From assembly GCA_005878095.1 (NCBI GenBank), contig VBNH01000054.1, forward strand, positions 1-33,315: a DNA stretch of 33,315 nt, in the 5' to 3' direction. The notes under the pieces were generated by a model that made no database searches, was not told where the DNA came from, and was given only the letters and a program-made list of their open reading frames with translations. Positions 1 to 8,884 of the stretch are shown here, one piece after another. Source of the DNA: Gammaproteobacteria bacterium (GTDB taxonomy: Bacteria; Pseudomonadota; Gammaproteobacteria; Steroidobacterales; Steroidobacteraceae). Numbering within the stretch: position 1 is the stretch's first letter; each line of letters starts with the position of its first letter. The position numbers were made by a program, and so were the translations under genes.

Positions 1-1
1 C

Positions 2-763
2 AGCTTCACGAGCATCCGCCTGGTCGCGGGCGCCATCACGCTGTGGATACTCGTGCAGGCCAGCAGCAAGCGTAGAGCTCCCGGAGGGAGCTGGCCGTCG
101 GCATTCGCGCTACTCGCTTACGCCATTGCGTTCTCGTTCGCCTATGTGGGACTGACGACCGGCACGGGAGCGCTGCTCCTCTTCGGGGCGGTACAGATCG
201 TGATGATTGCGGCGGGATTCTTCGGCGGCGAGCAAATTGACCGGACGCTGGTTCTCGGCTGGCTGCTCGCCGTCGCGGGACTGATCCTTCTTCTGCTTCC
301 TGGCATCACCGCGCCCCCAGCACTCGAAGCGCTTTTCATGCTGATCGCAGGCGTCGCCTGGGGAGTCTATTCGCTGCGTGGACGAGGATCGAGGGACGCG
401 CTCGGAGACACGGCGGGAAATTTTGTGCGCTCAGTTCCCGGCGTGCTGCTGATCAGCGCTCTCTTCTGGACGCATCGCTCCGCGGATCTGGAGGGCACGG
501 CTCTCGCCGCACTATCGGGCTCGCTCGCCTCTGGCCTCGGATACGCCGCCTGGTACACCGCCATGCCCAGCCTCGGAGCGATTGTCGCTGCCAACGCTCA
601 ATTGAGTGTCCCCGTAATCGCGGCTCTGGCAGGCGTTGTGTTGTTTGACGAACCTATTACGGCACGCCTCGCGATATCCTCCGCGCTGGTGCTCGGCGGA
701 ACCGCCCTCGCGGTGCGGCGCAAGCTGACTCCGCAGGGGGCGCGGAGCTCGATTGGGACGTAG
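2..763 (+). CDS. DMT-superfamily (EamA) permease, 5' truncated
   Basis: This is an inner-membrane transporter of the drug/metabolite family; the substrate cannot be told. The frame is already open at base 2, where it reads S-F-T-S-I-R-L-V-A-G-A and continues without a stop, so the gene starts left of the window. A GTG at 53 would be only an internal codon. About 253 residues remain of a usual ~300. They are almost entirely hydrophobic helices, and the second half has the EamA pattern of a G-x-G-Y-x-x-W-Y-x-A-M-P segment, then a conserved ALAGVVLFDEP stretch and a final helix. The gene ends 27 bases from the convergent thioesterase gene. Family call is secure; function beyond metabolite transport is not. 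Confidence 0.85.
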   Translation, partial: SFTSIRLVAGAITLWILVQASSKRRAPGGSWPSAFALLAYAIAFSFAYVGLTTGTGALLLFGAVQIVMIAAGFFGGEQIDRTLVLGWLLAVAGLILLLLPGITAPPALEALFMLIAGVAWGVYSLRGRGSRDALGDTAGNFVRSVPGVLLISALFWTHRSADLEGTALAALSGSLASGLGYAAWYTAMPSLGAIVAANAQLSVPVIAALAGVVLFDEPITARLAISSALVLGGTALAVRRKLTPQGARSSIGT

Positions 764-790
764 GCCGTCACAGGTCCGATGCTACGGCCG

Positions 791-1183
791 CTATTTGTCC
801 TGATTCAGCCGCTCGACGAACCGCACCATATCGATGACCATTCGCTCATGCGTGCCGGCACCAATAGGCGCGACGCCATCGGTCGCTTCGATATTGAACT
901 CGATGCGGCGACCCTCGACTTTGGTTACTTGCGCTCCGGCGACGACCTTCCTGCCGATCGGCGTGGCCGCAAGATGAAGGACGTCGACGCGCGTTCCTAC
1001 CGCACTCTCCTGCGCTCCGAGGTAGGGCTTGATGGCGTTGAGAGCAGCGTTCTCCATGGCCATGATCATGACCGGCGTCGCCAATACGGGTGGCAAAGTA
1101 GCGTCCTTGAAGCGATTGGCAAGGTGTTCAGCGGTCACCACCAGCGTGAATGAGCCTCTGGCTCCTACCGGTATAGACGCCAT
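791..1183 (-). CDS. FlK-like thioesterase (hot-dog fold), 130 aa
   Basis: This resembles the fluoroacetyl-CoA thioesterase (FlK) family, small hot-dog proteins that hydrolyse acyl-CoA esters. Visible family features are T36 and E44 in a PVLATPVMIMAMENAA segment and H70 in VLHLAATPIG, which correspond to the Thr/Glu/His catalytic set of FlK, followed by an IGAGTHERMVID stretch. The open frame runs further upstream, but ATG at 1183 is chosen because AGGAG lies 7 bases before it and the upstream extension is arginine-rich and unlike the family. The gene is divergent from the MFS-led cluster at 1318. Substrate is unknown; most homologues are housekeeping acyl-CoA thioesterases and not fluoroacetate-specific. 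Confidence 0.8.
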   Translation of the reverse strand: MASIPVGARGSFTLVVTAEHLANRFKDATLPPVLATPVMIMAMENAALNAIKPYLGAQESAVGTRVDVLHLAATPIGRKVVAGAQVTKVEGRRIEFNIEATDGVAPIGAGTHERMVIDMVRFVERLNQDK

Positions 1184-1222
1184 GCGATTGCTCCTATGCA
1201 CTTGTCGCGCCGCAAGAACTAT

Positions 1223-1239
1223 GCATCCTACCTGGATGC
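1223..1239. promoter_or_regulatory. Inverted repeat in divergent promoter region
   Basis: GCATCC and GGATGC form a perfect 6-base inverted repeat with a 5-base centre (TACCT). It sits in the 134-base gap between the divergent thioesterase gene and the MFS gene, a typical place for an operator. No regulator gene is adjacent, so its role is inferred only from position and symmetry. Confidence 0.3.
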
Positions 1240-1317
1240 TCGTCGACCGCCCGCTATCGTGTCCCACGCCGTGACCCTTCGATCGATGCCCTCCTGTCTG
1301 GCAGCTCGGGGCGCCCG

Positions 1318-2610
1318 GTGAGCGGCGATGATCGCGCCACATCGCCCCTGCGCTGGGGGGTGCTGGGGCTGGCGGCTGTCGCCATCTTCAGCAGCTACTA
1401 CGAGTCCGATGCGATAGGCCCGATCGCGGATCTGCTCGGCCGCCAACGCGGTTTCACGCAGTCTCAGATCGGCGACCTCACCGCAGTCATCAGTCTGCCG
1501 AACATTCTGCTGGCGGTATTGAATGGACTGCTCATCGATCGCTACGGTCCAGCGCGCGTCACCCTGTGGGCCGCCGCTATCGGTTTCGTGGGCGCCGTAC
1601 TGACCGCGATCGGCACGCCCTATGAGCTCATGTGGACCGGCCGCCTCGTGTTCGGGGTCAGCGAGGGCGCGATCTTCATCTCCCTCGTCGCGGGTGTGGC
1701 ACGATGGTTCTCGCGCAGCGGCATCGCGCTCGCCACGGCGCTGTTCCTCTGTCTTGCCCGGGTTGGATCGTTTTCGCTCGACACCTCACCCTCCTGGGCG
1801 CGACCTCTGTACGACGCGGGCTGGCAGCCGCCCTTATGGCTGGGCGCGGCGCTCACCGGTGCCGGCCTCGTTGCCGCTGTCCTCTTTCGCCTGCTTGATT
1901 CAGCGCACGCGCCGGCGATGTCCACGCGCCCCGCCGAATCCGGGCACCTCAGCTGGCGGGGGATCTGGACATTCGACCTGTCGTATTGGTACATCCTCGG
2001 CCTGCACGTGCTGTACGCGGCGGTCTTCTTTCCGTTCCGTCAGACCTATGCGATCGAGTACCTGCAGCACGTCAAGGGCCTCACGCTGCAGCAGGCCGGC
2101 AACGTGAACTCCGGGGTGTTTGCGGCGGCGGTATTCGCCACACCACTGTTCGGCCTGCTCGCGGACCGCTTTGGACACCGTGCCATGATGCTGACCGTCG
2201 GGACGCTGCTGCTGCCGATCACTTTCATCGTCTTGGGCCTCACCAATCTGACTCCGTGGGCCTCCACCGTGCTGATGGGCGTGAGCTTCGCGCTGGTGCC
2301 GGCGATCATCTGGCCGGCGACAACTCTCATAGTCGAGCCGCGCCGCCTGGGAACTGCACTCGGTGTCATCACGCTGCTGCAGAACGTCGGTCTGTGGGGC
2401 TCCAACCGCATCGCCGGCTGGCTGGCCGACAAGGCCGGAGCGGGTGCGGCGCACCCCGAGGGTTACGCCACGATGATCTGGTTCTTCGGCCTGCTGAGTC
2501 TTGCAGCCCTGACTTCAGTGCTGCTCCTGTGGCAGCGCGAGAGCGGGCCGCACGGTCATGGACTGGAAGTCGCGCGAGTGTCGCCGACGCCGCGCGCGGG
2601 AACGGCCTGA
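1318..2610 (+). CDS. MFS transporter, about 430 aa
   Basis: This is a major-facilitator-superfamily carrier in the inner membrane, of normal length with about twelve hydrophobic segments. The MFS loop motif between helices 2 and 3 is visible as G-L-L-I-D-R-Y-G-P-A-R, and a second copy appears in the C-half as G-L-L-A-D-R-F-G-H-R. The chosen start is GTG at 1318, because no ATG in this frame lies before the first helix; ribosome-binding support is weak. The stop overlaps the start of the next gene (TGATG, shared base 2610), which implies translational coupling. The partner is an enolase-superfamily acid-sugar enzyme, so a sugar acid or related organic acid is a reasonable substrate guess, unproven. 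Confidence 0.85.
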   Translation: MSGDDRATSPLRWGVLGLAAVAIFSSYYESDAIGPIADLLGRQRGFTQSQIGDLTAVISLPNILLAVLNGLLIDRYGPARVTLWAAAIGFVGAVLTAIGTPYELMWTGRLVFGVSEGAIFISLVAGVARWFSRSGIALATALFLCLARVGSFSLDTSPSWARPLYDAGWQPPLWLGAALTGAGLVAAVLFRLLDSAHAPAMSTRPAESGHLSWRGIWTFDLSYWYILGLHVLYAAVFFPFRQTYAIEYLQHVKGLTLQQAGNVNSGVFAAAVFATPLFGLLADRFGHRAMMLTVGTLLLPITFIVLGLTNLTPWASTVLMGVSFALVPAIIWPATTLIVEPRRLGTALGVITLLQNVGLWGSNRIAGWLADKAGAGAAHPEGYATMIWFFGLLSLAALTSVLLLWQRESGPHGHGLEVARVSPTPRAGTA

Positions 2611-3716
2611 TGAAGATAGCCTGCCTCGAGACGTTCGCCAGCGAATTCGTGTGCTTCGTGCGGCTGAGCACCGACACCGGTGCCGTCGGCTGGGGCCAGA
2701 CGTCTACCTACAATGCCGACATCACGGCAACCATCTTCCACCGCCAGGTCGCCCCCTGGGCTCTCGGCGCCGACACGTTCGACATCGACGCGCTCGTCGC
2801 TCGCATCGAGGAGCGTGAGCACAAGTTCCCGGGCAGCTATCGCTGCCGGGCACTGGCCGGCCTCGATACTGCGCTGTGGGACTTGCGCGGCAGGCTTGCA
2901 GGCAAGCCCGTAGTCGAACTCCTCGGCGGTCAGCCGCGATCCCTGCGAGCGTACGCCTCGTCAATGCGGCGCGACATCACTCCCGAGCGGGAAGCCGAGC
3001 GGCTGGTGCGGCTGCGCGACGAGAAGGGCTTCGACGCGTTCAAGTGGCGCGTCGGGGCGGAGTGCGGCCGGGACGTCGATGAATGGCCCGGCCGGACGGA
3101 GGCGATCGTGCCGCAGGTGGCGCGCGCGCTCGGTGACGACGTGGCGAGGCTCGTGGATGCGAACAGCGGCTTCTCTGCGCGTCGAGCCCTCGAAGTGGGA
3201 CGCTTGCTCGAGGCGGAAGGCATCAGCCATTACGAGGAGCCCTGTCCTTACTGGAAGCTCGCGGAAACCAAGCTCGTCACCGATGCGCTCGATCTGGACG
3301 TCGCCGGCGGAGAACAGGACTGGGATCTTGCAACCTGGGAACGCATGATCGACATGCACGCCGTCGACATCGTCCAGCCCGATGTCATGTATATGGGCGG
3401 GATATCAAGGACACTGAAAGTCGTGAATATGGCGGCTGCGGCAGGCATGCCCTGCACGCCGCACAGCGCCAACCTCTCCCTGGTCACGCTCTGCACGATG
3501 CACCTGTTGGGCGCCATTGCGAACGCCGGCAAGTATCTGGAGCTCTCCATCGAGGGCTCGGAGTACTACCCGTGGCAGGACGGCCTGTTCAGTGTCGATC
3601 CCTACGTCGTGAAGGACGGCTGCGTAACCATTCCTTCCGCGCCCGGATGGGGTGTGGAGATCAACCCCGCCTGGCTGCGGGGTGCTGCGTATCGGTGCAG
3701 CAGACATGGAGGGTAG
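2610..3716 (+). CDS. Mandelate racemase/enolase-superfamily enzyme, 368 aa
   Basis: Members of this group abstract a proton alpha to a carboxylate and act as dehydratases, racemases or cycloisomerases on sugar acids, amino-acid derivatives or aromatics. The N-terminal capping domain spans roughly residues 1-115 and the barrel 120-350. Visible are K145 in F-K-W-R (the KxK-type base site, with Arg as the second residue), metal ligands D183 (VDANSG), E209 (HYEEP) and E235 (AGGEQ), then D257 (QPDVMYMGG) and H285 (TPHSANLS), a set compatible with a sugar-acid dehydratase. The ATG overlaps the MFS stop. Choline-sulfatase follows after 51 bases. The substrate is not identifiable from sequence alone. 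Confidence 0.85.
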   Translation: MKIACLETFASEFVCFVRLSTDTGAVGWGQTSTYNADITATIFHRQVAPWALGADTFDIDALVARIEEREHKFPGSYRCRALAGLDTALWDLRGRLAGKPVVELLGGQPRSLRAYASSMRRDITPEREAERLVRLRDEKGFDAFKWRVGAECGRDVDEWPGRTEAIVPQVARALGDDVARLVDANSGFSARRALEVGRLLEAEGISHYEEPCPYWKLAETKLVTDALDLDVAGGEQDWDLATWERMIDMHAVDIVQPDVMYMGGISRTLKVVNMAAAAGMPCTPHSANLSLVTLCTMHLLGAIANAGKYLELSIEGSEYYPWQDGLFSVDPYVVKDGCVTIPSAPGWGVEINPAWLRGAAYRCSRHGG

Positions 3717-3767
3717 GACACCTCAGCATTCTGCATACCGGGTGCGGGTTTCGTGCAACAATTACGC

Positions 3768-5285
3768 ATGCCCGCCCGTCCGAATCTGCTGATCCTGATG
3801 GCCGACCAGCTGACCGCCGGCGCCCTCCCGGCCTACGGCGGCAAAGTAGCCAAGACGCCGCATCTGGATGAGCTGGCCGATGCCGGGGTGGTGTTCGAGT
3901 CCTTCTATTGCAACAGTCCGCTGTGCGCGCCCTCGCGCTGTTCGTGGCTTGCCGGACAGTTGCCGTCGAAGATCGGTGCCTATGACAACGCCGCCGAGCT
4001 CGCCGCGCAGGTGCCAACCTTCGCGCACTACCTGCGCCGCGCCGGCTATCGGACGGTGTTGTCCGGCAAAATGCACTTCTGCGGTCCGGACCAGCTGCAT
4101 GGTTTCGAGGAGCGGCTGACGACGGATATCTACCCGGCCGACTTTGGCTGGACGCCGGACTGGACGCGCTTCGACGAGCGCCCCGGCTGGTACCACACCA
4201 TGGACTCGGTCATCAAGGCAGGGCCGTGCACGCGCACCAACCAGACCGACTTCGACGATGAGGTCGTGTTTGCCGCGCGCCAGAAGTTGTTCGATATCGC
4301 GCGTGGCAAGGACCGGCGTCCGTTCTGCCTCGTGGTGTCGATGACGCATCCGCACGATCCCTACGTGATCCCGGAGCCGTACTGGAATCGCTATCGAGAC
4401 AGCGAGATCGACCTGCCGCGCGTTACGGAGCGCGAGCTCGACGAGGACCCGCATTCACGCCGGCTGCGCCACGTCATCGGCCTGACGCTCGCGCAGCCGA
4501 ACGAGACGCAAATCCGCGCGGCCCGCCGAGCGTATCTCGGCGCGCTATCGTATGTCGACGATCAGATCGGCTCACTGCTGGCGACGCTGCGCCAGGCTCG
4601 ACTCGCTGCGAACACCGTGATCATGGTGCTCGCCGACCACGGCGATATGCTCGGTGAGCGCGGCCTCTGGTACAAGATGAACTTCTTCGAGAATGCCTGC
4701 CGCATCCCGCTGATCGTGCACGCACCTGAGCGTTTCCTGCCGCATCGGGTGTCGGAATCGGCGTCGCTCCTCGATATCCTGCCGACCCTGGTGGATCTCG
4801 CCAGTGAGGGTGAGGCGCTTGCGTACGCCGCGCCGATCGATGGCCGTAGTCTGCTGCCGGCACTCGAAGGCGGTGCGGGACCCGGGCAGGTGGTGGGCGA
4901 ATATCTCGCCGAGGGCGCGGTCGCACCGATCGTGATGATTCGCCGCGGCCGCTACAAGTTCGTGCACTCGGCGGCCGATCCAGACCAGCTCTACGACCTG
5001 ACGGCCGATCCCGATGAACGGGTCAACTTGAGCTCGCGCGCGGACTGCGCCGCGATCGTCGCCGAATTTCGCGCCGAGGTGGCGCGGCGCTGGGCCCTGG
5101 ACGAGATCCATCAGGCGGTTCTCGCGAGCCAACGCCGCCGTCATTTGGTCTATGCCGCCCTGCGTGAGGGGTGCTATCGACCCTGGGACCATCAGCCATT
5201 ACGGGACGCGAGTCGCCTTTACATTCGCAATGACCAGGAACTCAACGATCTCGAAGCGCTGGCGCGTTTTCCGCCCCTGGCCTGA
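3768..5285 (+). CDS. betC: Choline-sulfatase BetC
   Basis: This enzyme hydrolyses choline-O-sulfate to choline and sulfate (EC 3.1.6.6), giving sulfur, carbon or the betaine precursor choline. The sulfatase signature C-A-P-S-R begins at C53, the residue converted to formylglycine. Metal and active-site residues D13 (MADQ), K101 and H103 (SGKMHF), and D290-H291 (LADHGD) are present. The family-specific C-terminal tail (a DASRLYIRN-x4-LNDLE-x-LARFP pattern near the end) separates BetC from other sulfatases. The 505-residue length fits. ATG at 3768 is preferred over an in-frame GTG at 3753 because it puts the first strand at the usual distance. The end overlaps the ChoX-ChoW start by 56 bases. 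No formylglycine-generating enzyme gene is in the window. Confidence 0.93.
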   Translation: MPARPNLLILMADQLTAGALPAYGGKVAKTPHLDELADAGVVFESFYCNSPLCAPSRCSWLAGQLPSKIGAYDNAAELAAQVPTFAHYLRRAGYRTVLSGKMHFCGPDQLHGFEERLTTDIYPADFGWTPDWTRFDERPGWYHTMDSVIKAGPCTRTNQTDFDDEVVFAARQKLFDIARGKDRRPFCLVVSMTHPHDPYVIPEPYWNRYRDSEIDLPRVTERELDEDPHSRRLRHVIGLTLAQPNETQIRAARRAYLGALSYVDDQIGSLLATLRQARLAANTVIMVLADHGDMLGERGLWYKMNFFENACRIPLIVHAPERFLPHRVSESASLLDILPTLVDLASEGEALAYAAPIDGRSLLPALEGGAGPGQVVGEYLAEGAVAPIVMIRRGRYKFVHSAADPDQLYDLTADPDERVNLSSRADCAAIVAEFRAEVARRWALDEIHQAVLASQRRRHLVYAALREGCYRPWDHQPLRDASRLYIRNDQELNDLEALARFPPLA

Positions 5286-7074
5286 GGCGCTCGCGCTGGC
5301 GATGCTGGCAGCGACGCTCGCCAGCACCACCGCGCGCGCGGCCGCGGTGAGTGAGCCGGCCAGCTGCCGCGCCGTGCGGTTGGCGGATGTCGGCTGGACT
5401 GATGTAACGGCGACCACCGCGGTGCTCAGCGCCCTGCTGCGTGATCTCGGCTACGACGCACACACCACGCTGCTGTCGGTGCCGGTGACATTCGCGTCGA
5501 TGAAGCGCGGCAATATCGACGTGTTTCTCGGCAACTGGATGCCCGCCCAGACCAGCGATCGCCGTCCCTACCTCGAGGATCGATCGATCGAGGTGGTGCG
5601 CGAGAACCTCAGCGGTGCGAAATACACGCTGGCGGTACCGGCATACACCTACGCCGCCGGGCTCAGGGACTTCGCCGACATCCAGCATTTCGGCGCCGCG
5701 TTGCATCACACGATCTACGGCATCGAGGCCGGCAACGACGGCAACCATCACATTCTGAGGATGATTCAGAACAACGACTTCGGTCTCGGGGACTTCCGGC
5801 TGGTCGAGTCGAGCGAGCAAGGCATGCTCGGGGAGGTGGCACGGGCCTATGCCGCACACGCGCCGATCGTGTTCCTGGCCTGGGATCCGCACCCGATGAA
5901 CATCCAGTTCGATCTGCGCTATCTCGCGGGTGGGGATTCGGCGTTTGGGCCGAACTACGGCGGCGCCTCCGTGCTGACGCTCACCCGCGCGGGCTATCTC
6001 GCACAGTGCCCGAATGTCGGGCGCCTGCTGCAGAACCTGCAGTTCACGACCGGGGGCGAGAGCGAGATCATGCAGGCGATGGTGGCCGGTGGGCAGCCGC
6101 CGGAAGTCGCCGCGCGCGCCTGGCTGCGCGCCCATCCGACGACGGTCGCACTCTGGCTGCAAGGGGTCGCGGCGAGCGGCGGCCGCACGGCCGGTGACGT
6201 GCGCAGCGGCAGATCCGTCGGTGGCATCGGCGCACAATTCGAGCCCTGGGTGGCCGCGCACAAGCTGCCGGTGGGCCAGGCCATGGAGCGCGGCATCGAC
6301 TGGATAAAACGGCACGCCGGCAGCCTGTTCGCCCTCATCGCCGCGGGCGTCGGCGTGATGATCGCCGCGGTCAGCGGTCTGCTGCACGCGCTGCCCGCGC
6401 TGCCGGTCATCCTCGGCGCGGCCGGGCTGGCCTGGCTATTGCAGCGCTCCTGGTGGCTCACGAGTTTCGTCGCGGCGGCGCTGCTGTTCATCATGAACCA
6501 GGGCTACTGGCAGCAGACCATCGACACCCTGTCGCTGGTGTTTGTCTCGACGCTGCTGTCGATCCTCATCGGCGTGCCGCTCGGAATCGCAGCCGGCCAC
6601 CATCCGCGGCTCAATGCGGCGCTGCGCCCGGCGCTGGATCTGATGCAGACCTTGCCGACCTTCGTCTACCTGATTCCAACCCTGGTGCTGTTTGGCCTGG
6701 GCGTGGTACCGGCGCTGATTTCGACGGTCATCTTCGCTCTGCCGGCCGCGATCCGGCTCACGCAGCTCGGCATCGCCTCCGTGCCGCGCGCGCTGCTCGA
6801 AGCGGGCGAAGCCTTCGGCGCCACGCGCTGGCAGCTGCTCCGCAAGGTGGAGCTACCGAGCGCCGCACCGCTCATTCTGGCCGGAATTACCCAATGCATC
6901 ATGCTCAGCCTATCGATGGTGGTGATTGGCGCGCTCGTGGGCGCCGGCGGCCTCGGTGTGCCGGTGGTACGCGCACTCAATACGGTGCAGGTCGGCACGG
7001 GGGTCGAAGCGGGATTCGTGATCGTGCTGCTGGCCGTGATCCTCGACCGTGTCATGCGTATCAGACGGGCTTGA
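5230..7074 (+). CDS. choXW: ChoX-ChoW fusion: choline-binding domain plus ABC permease
   Basis: One 614-residue chain seems to combine a periplasmic choline receptor and the membrane channel of an osmolyte-type ABC importer. After a signal-like segment (about 18-38), residues 46-310 match ChoX. The aromatic cage W56, W103, Y132, W218 and the contacts D58 and N169 have exactly the spacing known for Sinorhizobium ChoX (W43, W90, Y119, W205, D45, N156). Residues 365-610 are a ProW-like permease with an EAA loop near 524-553. OpuA-type fusions normally put the receptor after the permease; here it comes first. ATG 5230 is chosen for its basic n-region; 5305 is an alternative. No ProV/ChoV ATPase gene follows. 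Confidence 0.88.
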   Translation: MTRNSTISKRWRVFRPWPEALALAMLAATLASTTARAAAVSEPASCRAVRLADVGWTDVTATTAVLSALLRDLGYDAHTTLLSVPVTFASMKRGNIDVFLGNWMPAQTSDRRPYLEDRSIEVVRENLSGAKYTLAVPAYTYAAGLRDFADIQHFGAALHHTIYGIEAGNDGNHHILRMIQNNDFGLGDFRLVESSEQGMLGEVARAYAAHAPIVFLAWDPHPMNIQFDLRYLAGGDSAFGPNYGGASVLTLTRAGYLAQCPNVGRLLQNLQFTTGGESEIMQAMVAGGQPPEVAARAWLRAHPTTVALWLQGVAASGGRTAGDVRSGRSVGGIGAQFEPWVAAHKLPVGQAMERGIDWIKRHAGSLFALIAAGVGVMIAAVSGLLHALPALPVILGAAGLAWLLQRSWWLTSFVAAALLFIMNQGYWQQTIDTLSLVFVSTLLSILIGVPLGIAAGHHPRLNAALRPALDLMQTLPTFVYLIPTLVLFGLGVVPALISTVIFALPAAIRLTQLGIASVPRALLEAGEAFGATRWQLLRKVELPSAAPLILAGITQCIMLSLSMVVIGALVGAGGLGVPVVRALNTVQVGTGVEAGFVIVLLAVILDRVMRIRRA

Positions 7075-8061
7075 GTGCGGCGGCCCTACTCCGTGAAAGC
7101 AGCGGCAAGCATCAGCGTCGATAATCCGGCCGTGTCGTCACCGATCGTTACGGTGACGGGTGTGAGCAAGACATACGCAAGTGGCCTGCAGGCGCTCAAG
7201 CGCATCGACCTGACGATTCGGCGCGGCGAAATTCTGGCACTGCTGGGCCCGAACGGCGCTGGCAAGACCACCTTGATCAACATCATCTGCGGCATCGTCA
7301 CACCGAGCGCGGGCAGCGTCGTGGCGGACGGTCACGATATCGTGCACGACTACCGCGCTGCGCGCAGCAGGATCGGACTGGTGCCGCAGGAGCTCCACAC
7401 CGATGCGTTCGAGAGCGTCTGGGCGACCGTGCGCTTCAGCCGCGGCCTGTTCGGCAAGGCGCCCGATCCTGCGTACTGCGAGAGAGTGCTGCGGGATCTG
7501 TCGCTGTGGGACAAGAAGGACTCGAAGATCCTGACGCTATCCGGTGGCATGAAGCGCCGGGTCATGATCGCCAAGGCGCTGTCGCACGAGCCCCAGATCC
7601 TGTTCCTCGACGAACCGACCGCCGGCGTCGACGTCGAATTACGCCGCGACATGTGGCAGATGGTGCGTCGGTTACGCGAGAGCGGAGTCACCATCATTCT
7701 GACCACCCACTACATCGAGGAAGCCGAGGAAATGGCCGACCGCATCGGCGTCATCAACAGGGGCGAGTTGATCGTGGTCGAGGACAAATCCCTGCTGATG
7801 CGCAAACTCGGCAAGAAGCAGCTGACACTGCAACTGCAGAATCGACTGGTGCAGATTCCGCCAGGGCTGTCCGCCTATCCCCTCGAACTGGCCGATGACG
7901 GGCATGCGCTCGTGTTCACGTTTGATGCGCAGCGCAAGGAAACCGGCATCGCCACGCTGCTGAAGCGCCTCGGCGAACTCGATATCAACTTCAAGGACCT
8001 GCATTCCAGCGAAAGCTCACTCGAAGAGATCTTCGTCAACCTGGTGAGGACCCGGACGTGA
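7075..8061 (+). CDS. ABC-2-type transporter ATPase (YadG/DrrA-like), about 328 aa
   Basis: This is the ATP-binding subunit of an export-type ABC transporter. Walker A (GPNGAGKTT) starts near residue 58, the signature LSGGMKRR and Walker B ([12 protein letters not shown]) follow, and the switch His is in [10 protein letters not shown]. The C-terminal ~90 residues are the accessory domain usual for DrrA/YadG ATPases; there are no CBS domains as in ProV. GTG 7075 abuts the stop of the upstream fusion gene; GTG 7093 or 7132 are possible later starts that remove a non-conserved N-terminus. The end overlaps the permease start (GTGA), so the two are a pair. Cargo is unknown. Confidence 0.88.
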   Translation: MRRPYSVKAAASISVDNPAVSSPIVTVTGVSKTYASGLQALKRIDLTIRRGEILALLGPNGAGKTTLINIICGIVTPSAGSVVADGHDIVHDYRAARSRIGLVPQELHTDAFESVWATVRFSRGLFGKAPDPAYCERVLRDLSLWDKKDSKILTLSGGMKRRVMIAKALSHEPQILFLDEPTAGVDVELRRDMWQMVRRLRESGVTIILTTHYIEEAEEMADRIGVINRGELIVVEDKSLLMRKLGKKQLTLQLQNRLVQIPPGLSAYPLELADDGHALVFTFDAQRKETGIATLLKRLGELDINFKDLHSSESSLEEIFVNLVRTRT

Positions 8062-8819
8062 ACGTACCTGCGATCGGCGCAATCTACCGCTTCGAGATGG
8101 CACGGACCTTCCGTACGCTGATGCAGAGCATCGCGGCGCCCGTGCTGTCGACATCGCTGTACTTTGTCGTGTTCGGAGCCGCAATCGGCAGCCGCATGGG
8201 CGCCGTCGATGGCGTCAGCTACGGGGCGTTCATTGTTCCGGGCCTCATCATGCTGTCGCTCCTCGGCGAGAGCGTATCGAACGCATCCTTCGGGATCTAC
8301 CTGCCGAAGTGGTCGGGGACGATCTACGAGCTCCTGTCCGCTCCGGTGTCGTATGCCGAAGCGCTGATCGGCTACGTCGGTGCCGCAACCACCAAATCAG
8401 TGATGCTGGGAGTGCTGATTCTCCTCACCGCACGTGTGTTCGTGCCGTATGGAATCGCGCACCCCGTATGGATGGTAACCTTCCTGATACTGACCGCTGT
8501 GAGCTTCAGCCTGCTCGGTTTCATCATCGGCCTCTGGGCCGACAACTTCGAGCAGCTACAGGTTGTGCCGCTGATGATCGTCACGCCACTCACCTTCCTC
8601 GGCGGCGCGTTCTACTCGATCAGCATGCTGCCCTCGATCTGGCAGAAGATCACCTTGTTCAATCCGGTGGTCTACCTGATCAGCGGCTTCCGCTGGAGCT
8701 TCTACGGCGTGTCGGATGTGAATGTCGTCGCGAGCGCCGCCGCGACACTGGGCTTTCTTGCGTTGTGCCTGGTGGTCGTGAGCTGGATATTCAAGACCGG
8801 CTATAAGCTCAAGACTTAG
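8058..8819 (+). CDS. ABC-2-type transporter permease (YadH-like), 253 aa
   Basis: This is the membrane partner of the preceding ATPase. It has six hydrophobic segments and the ABC-2 pattern, including a central [15 protein letters not shown] region and a [16 protein letters not shown] motif before a conserved [16 protein letters not shown] segment. Length is normal for YadH-like proteins. The GTG start at 8058 overlaps the ATPase stop by four bases. Such pairs export hydrophobic or envelope molecules, but substrates are mostly undefined. It is the last gene of the forward cluster; copC converges on it with 65 bases between and no clear terminator hairpin. Confidence 0.88.
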   Translation: MNVPAIGAIYRFEMARTFRTLMQSIAAPVLSTSLYFVVFGAAIGSRMGAVDGVSYGAFIVPGLIMLSLLGESVSNASFGIYLPKWSGTIYELLSAPVSYAEALIGYVGAATTKSVMLGVLILLTARVFVPYGIAHPVWMVTFLILTAVSFSLLGFIIGLWADNFEQLQVVPLMIVTPLTFLGGAFYSISMLPSIWQKITLFNPVVYLISGFRWSFYGVSDVNVVASAAATLGFLALCLVVVSWIFKTGYKLKT

Positions 8820-8884
8820 ACATCAGCGGGCAAACGTAGCGAGCCGGCGCCGCCCATCCCAGGGGCGTGTTCCAAATCGGGTGG

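Noticed and set aside
1986-2609. A long upstream extension of the enolase-superfamily frame
   Set aside because: It runs through the MFS gene in another frame; the family N-terminus begins exactly at the ATG at 2610.
7075-8061. Reading the ABC ATPase as the ProV/ChoV partner of the choline permease
   Set aside because: It lacks CBS domains, has a DrrA/YadG-type C-terminal domain and overlaps an ABC-2 permease gene.
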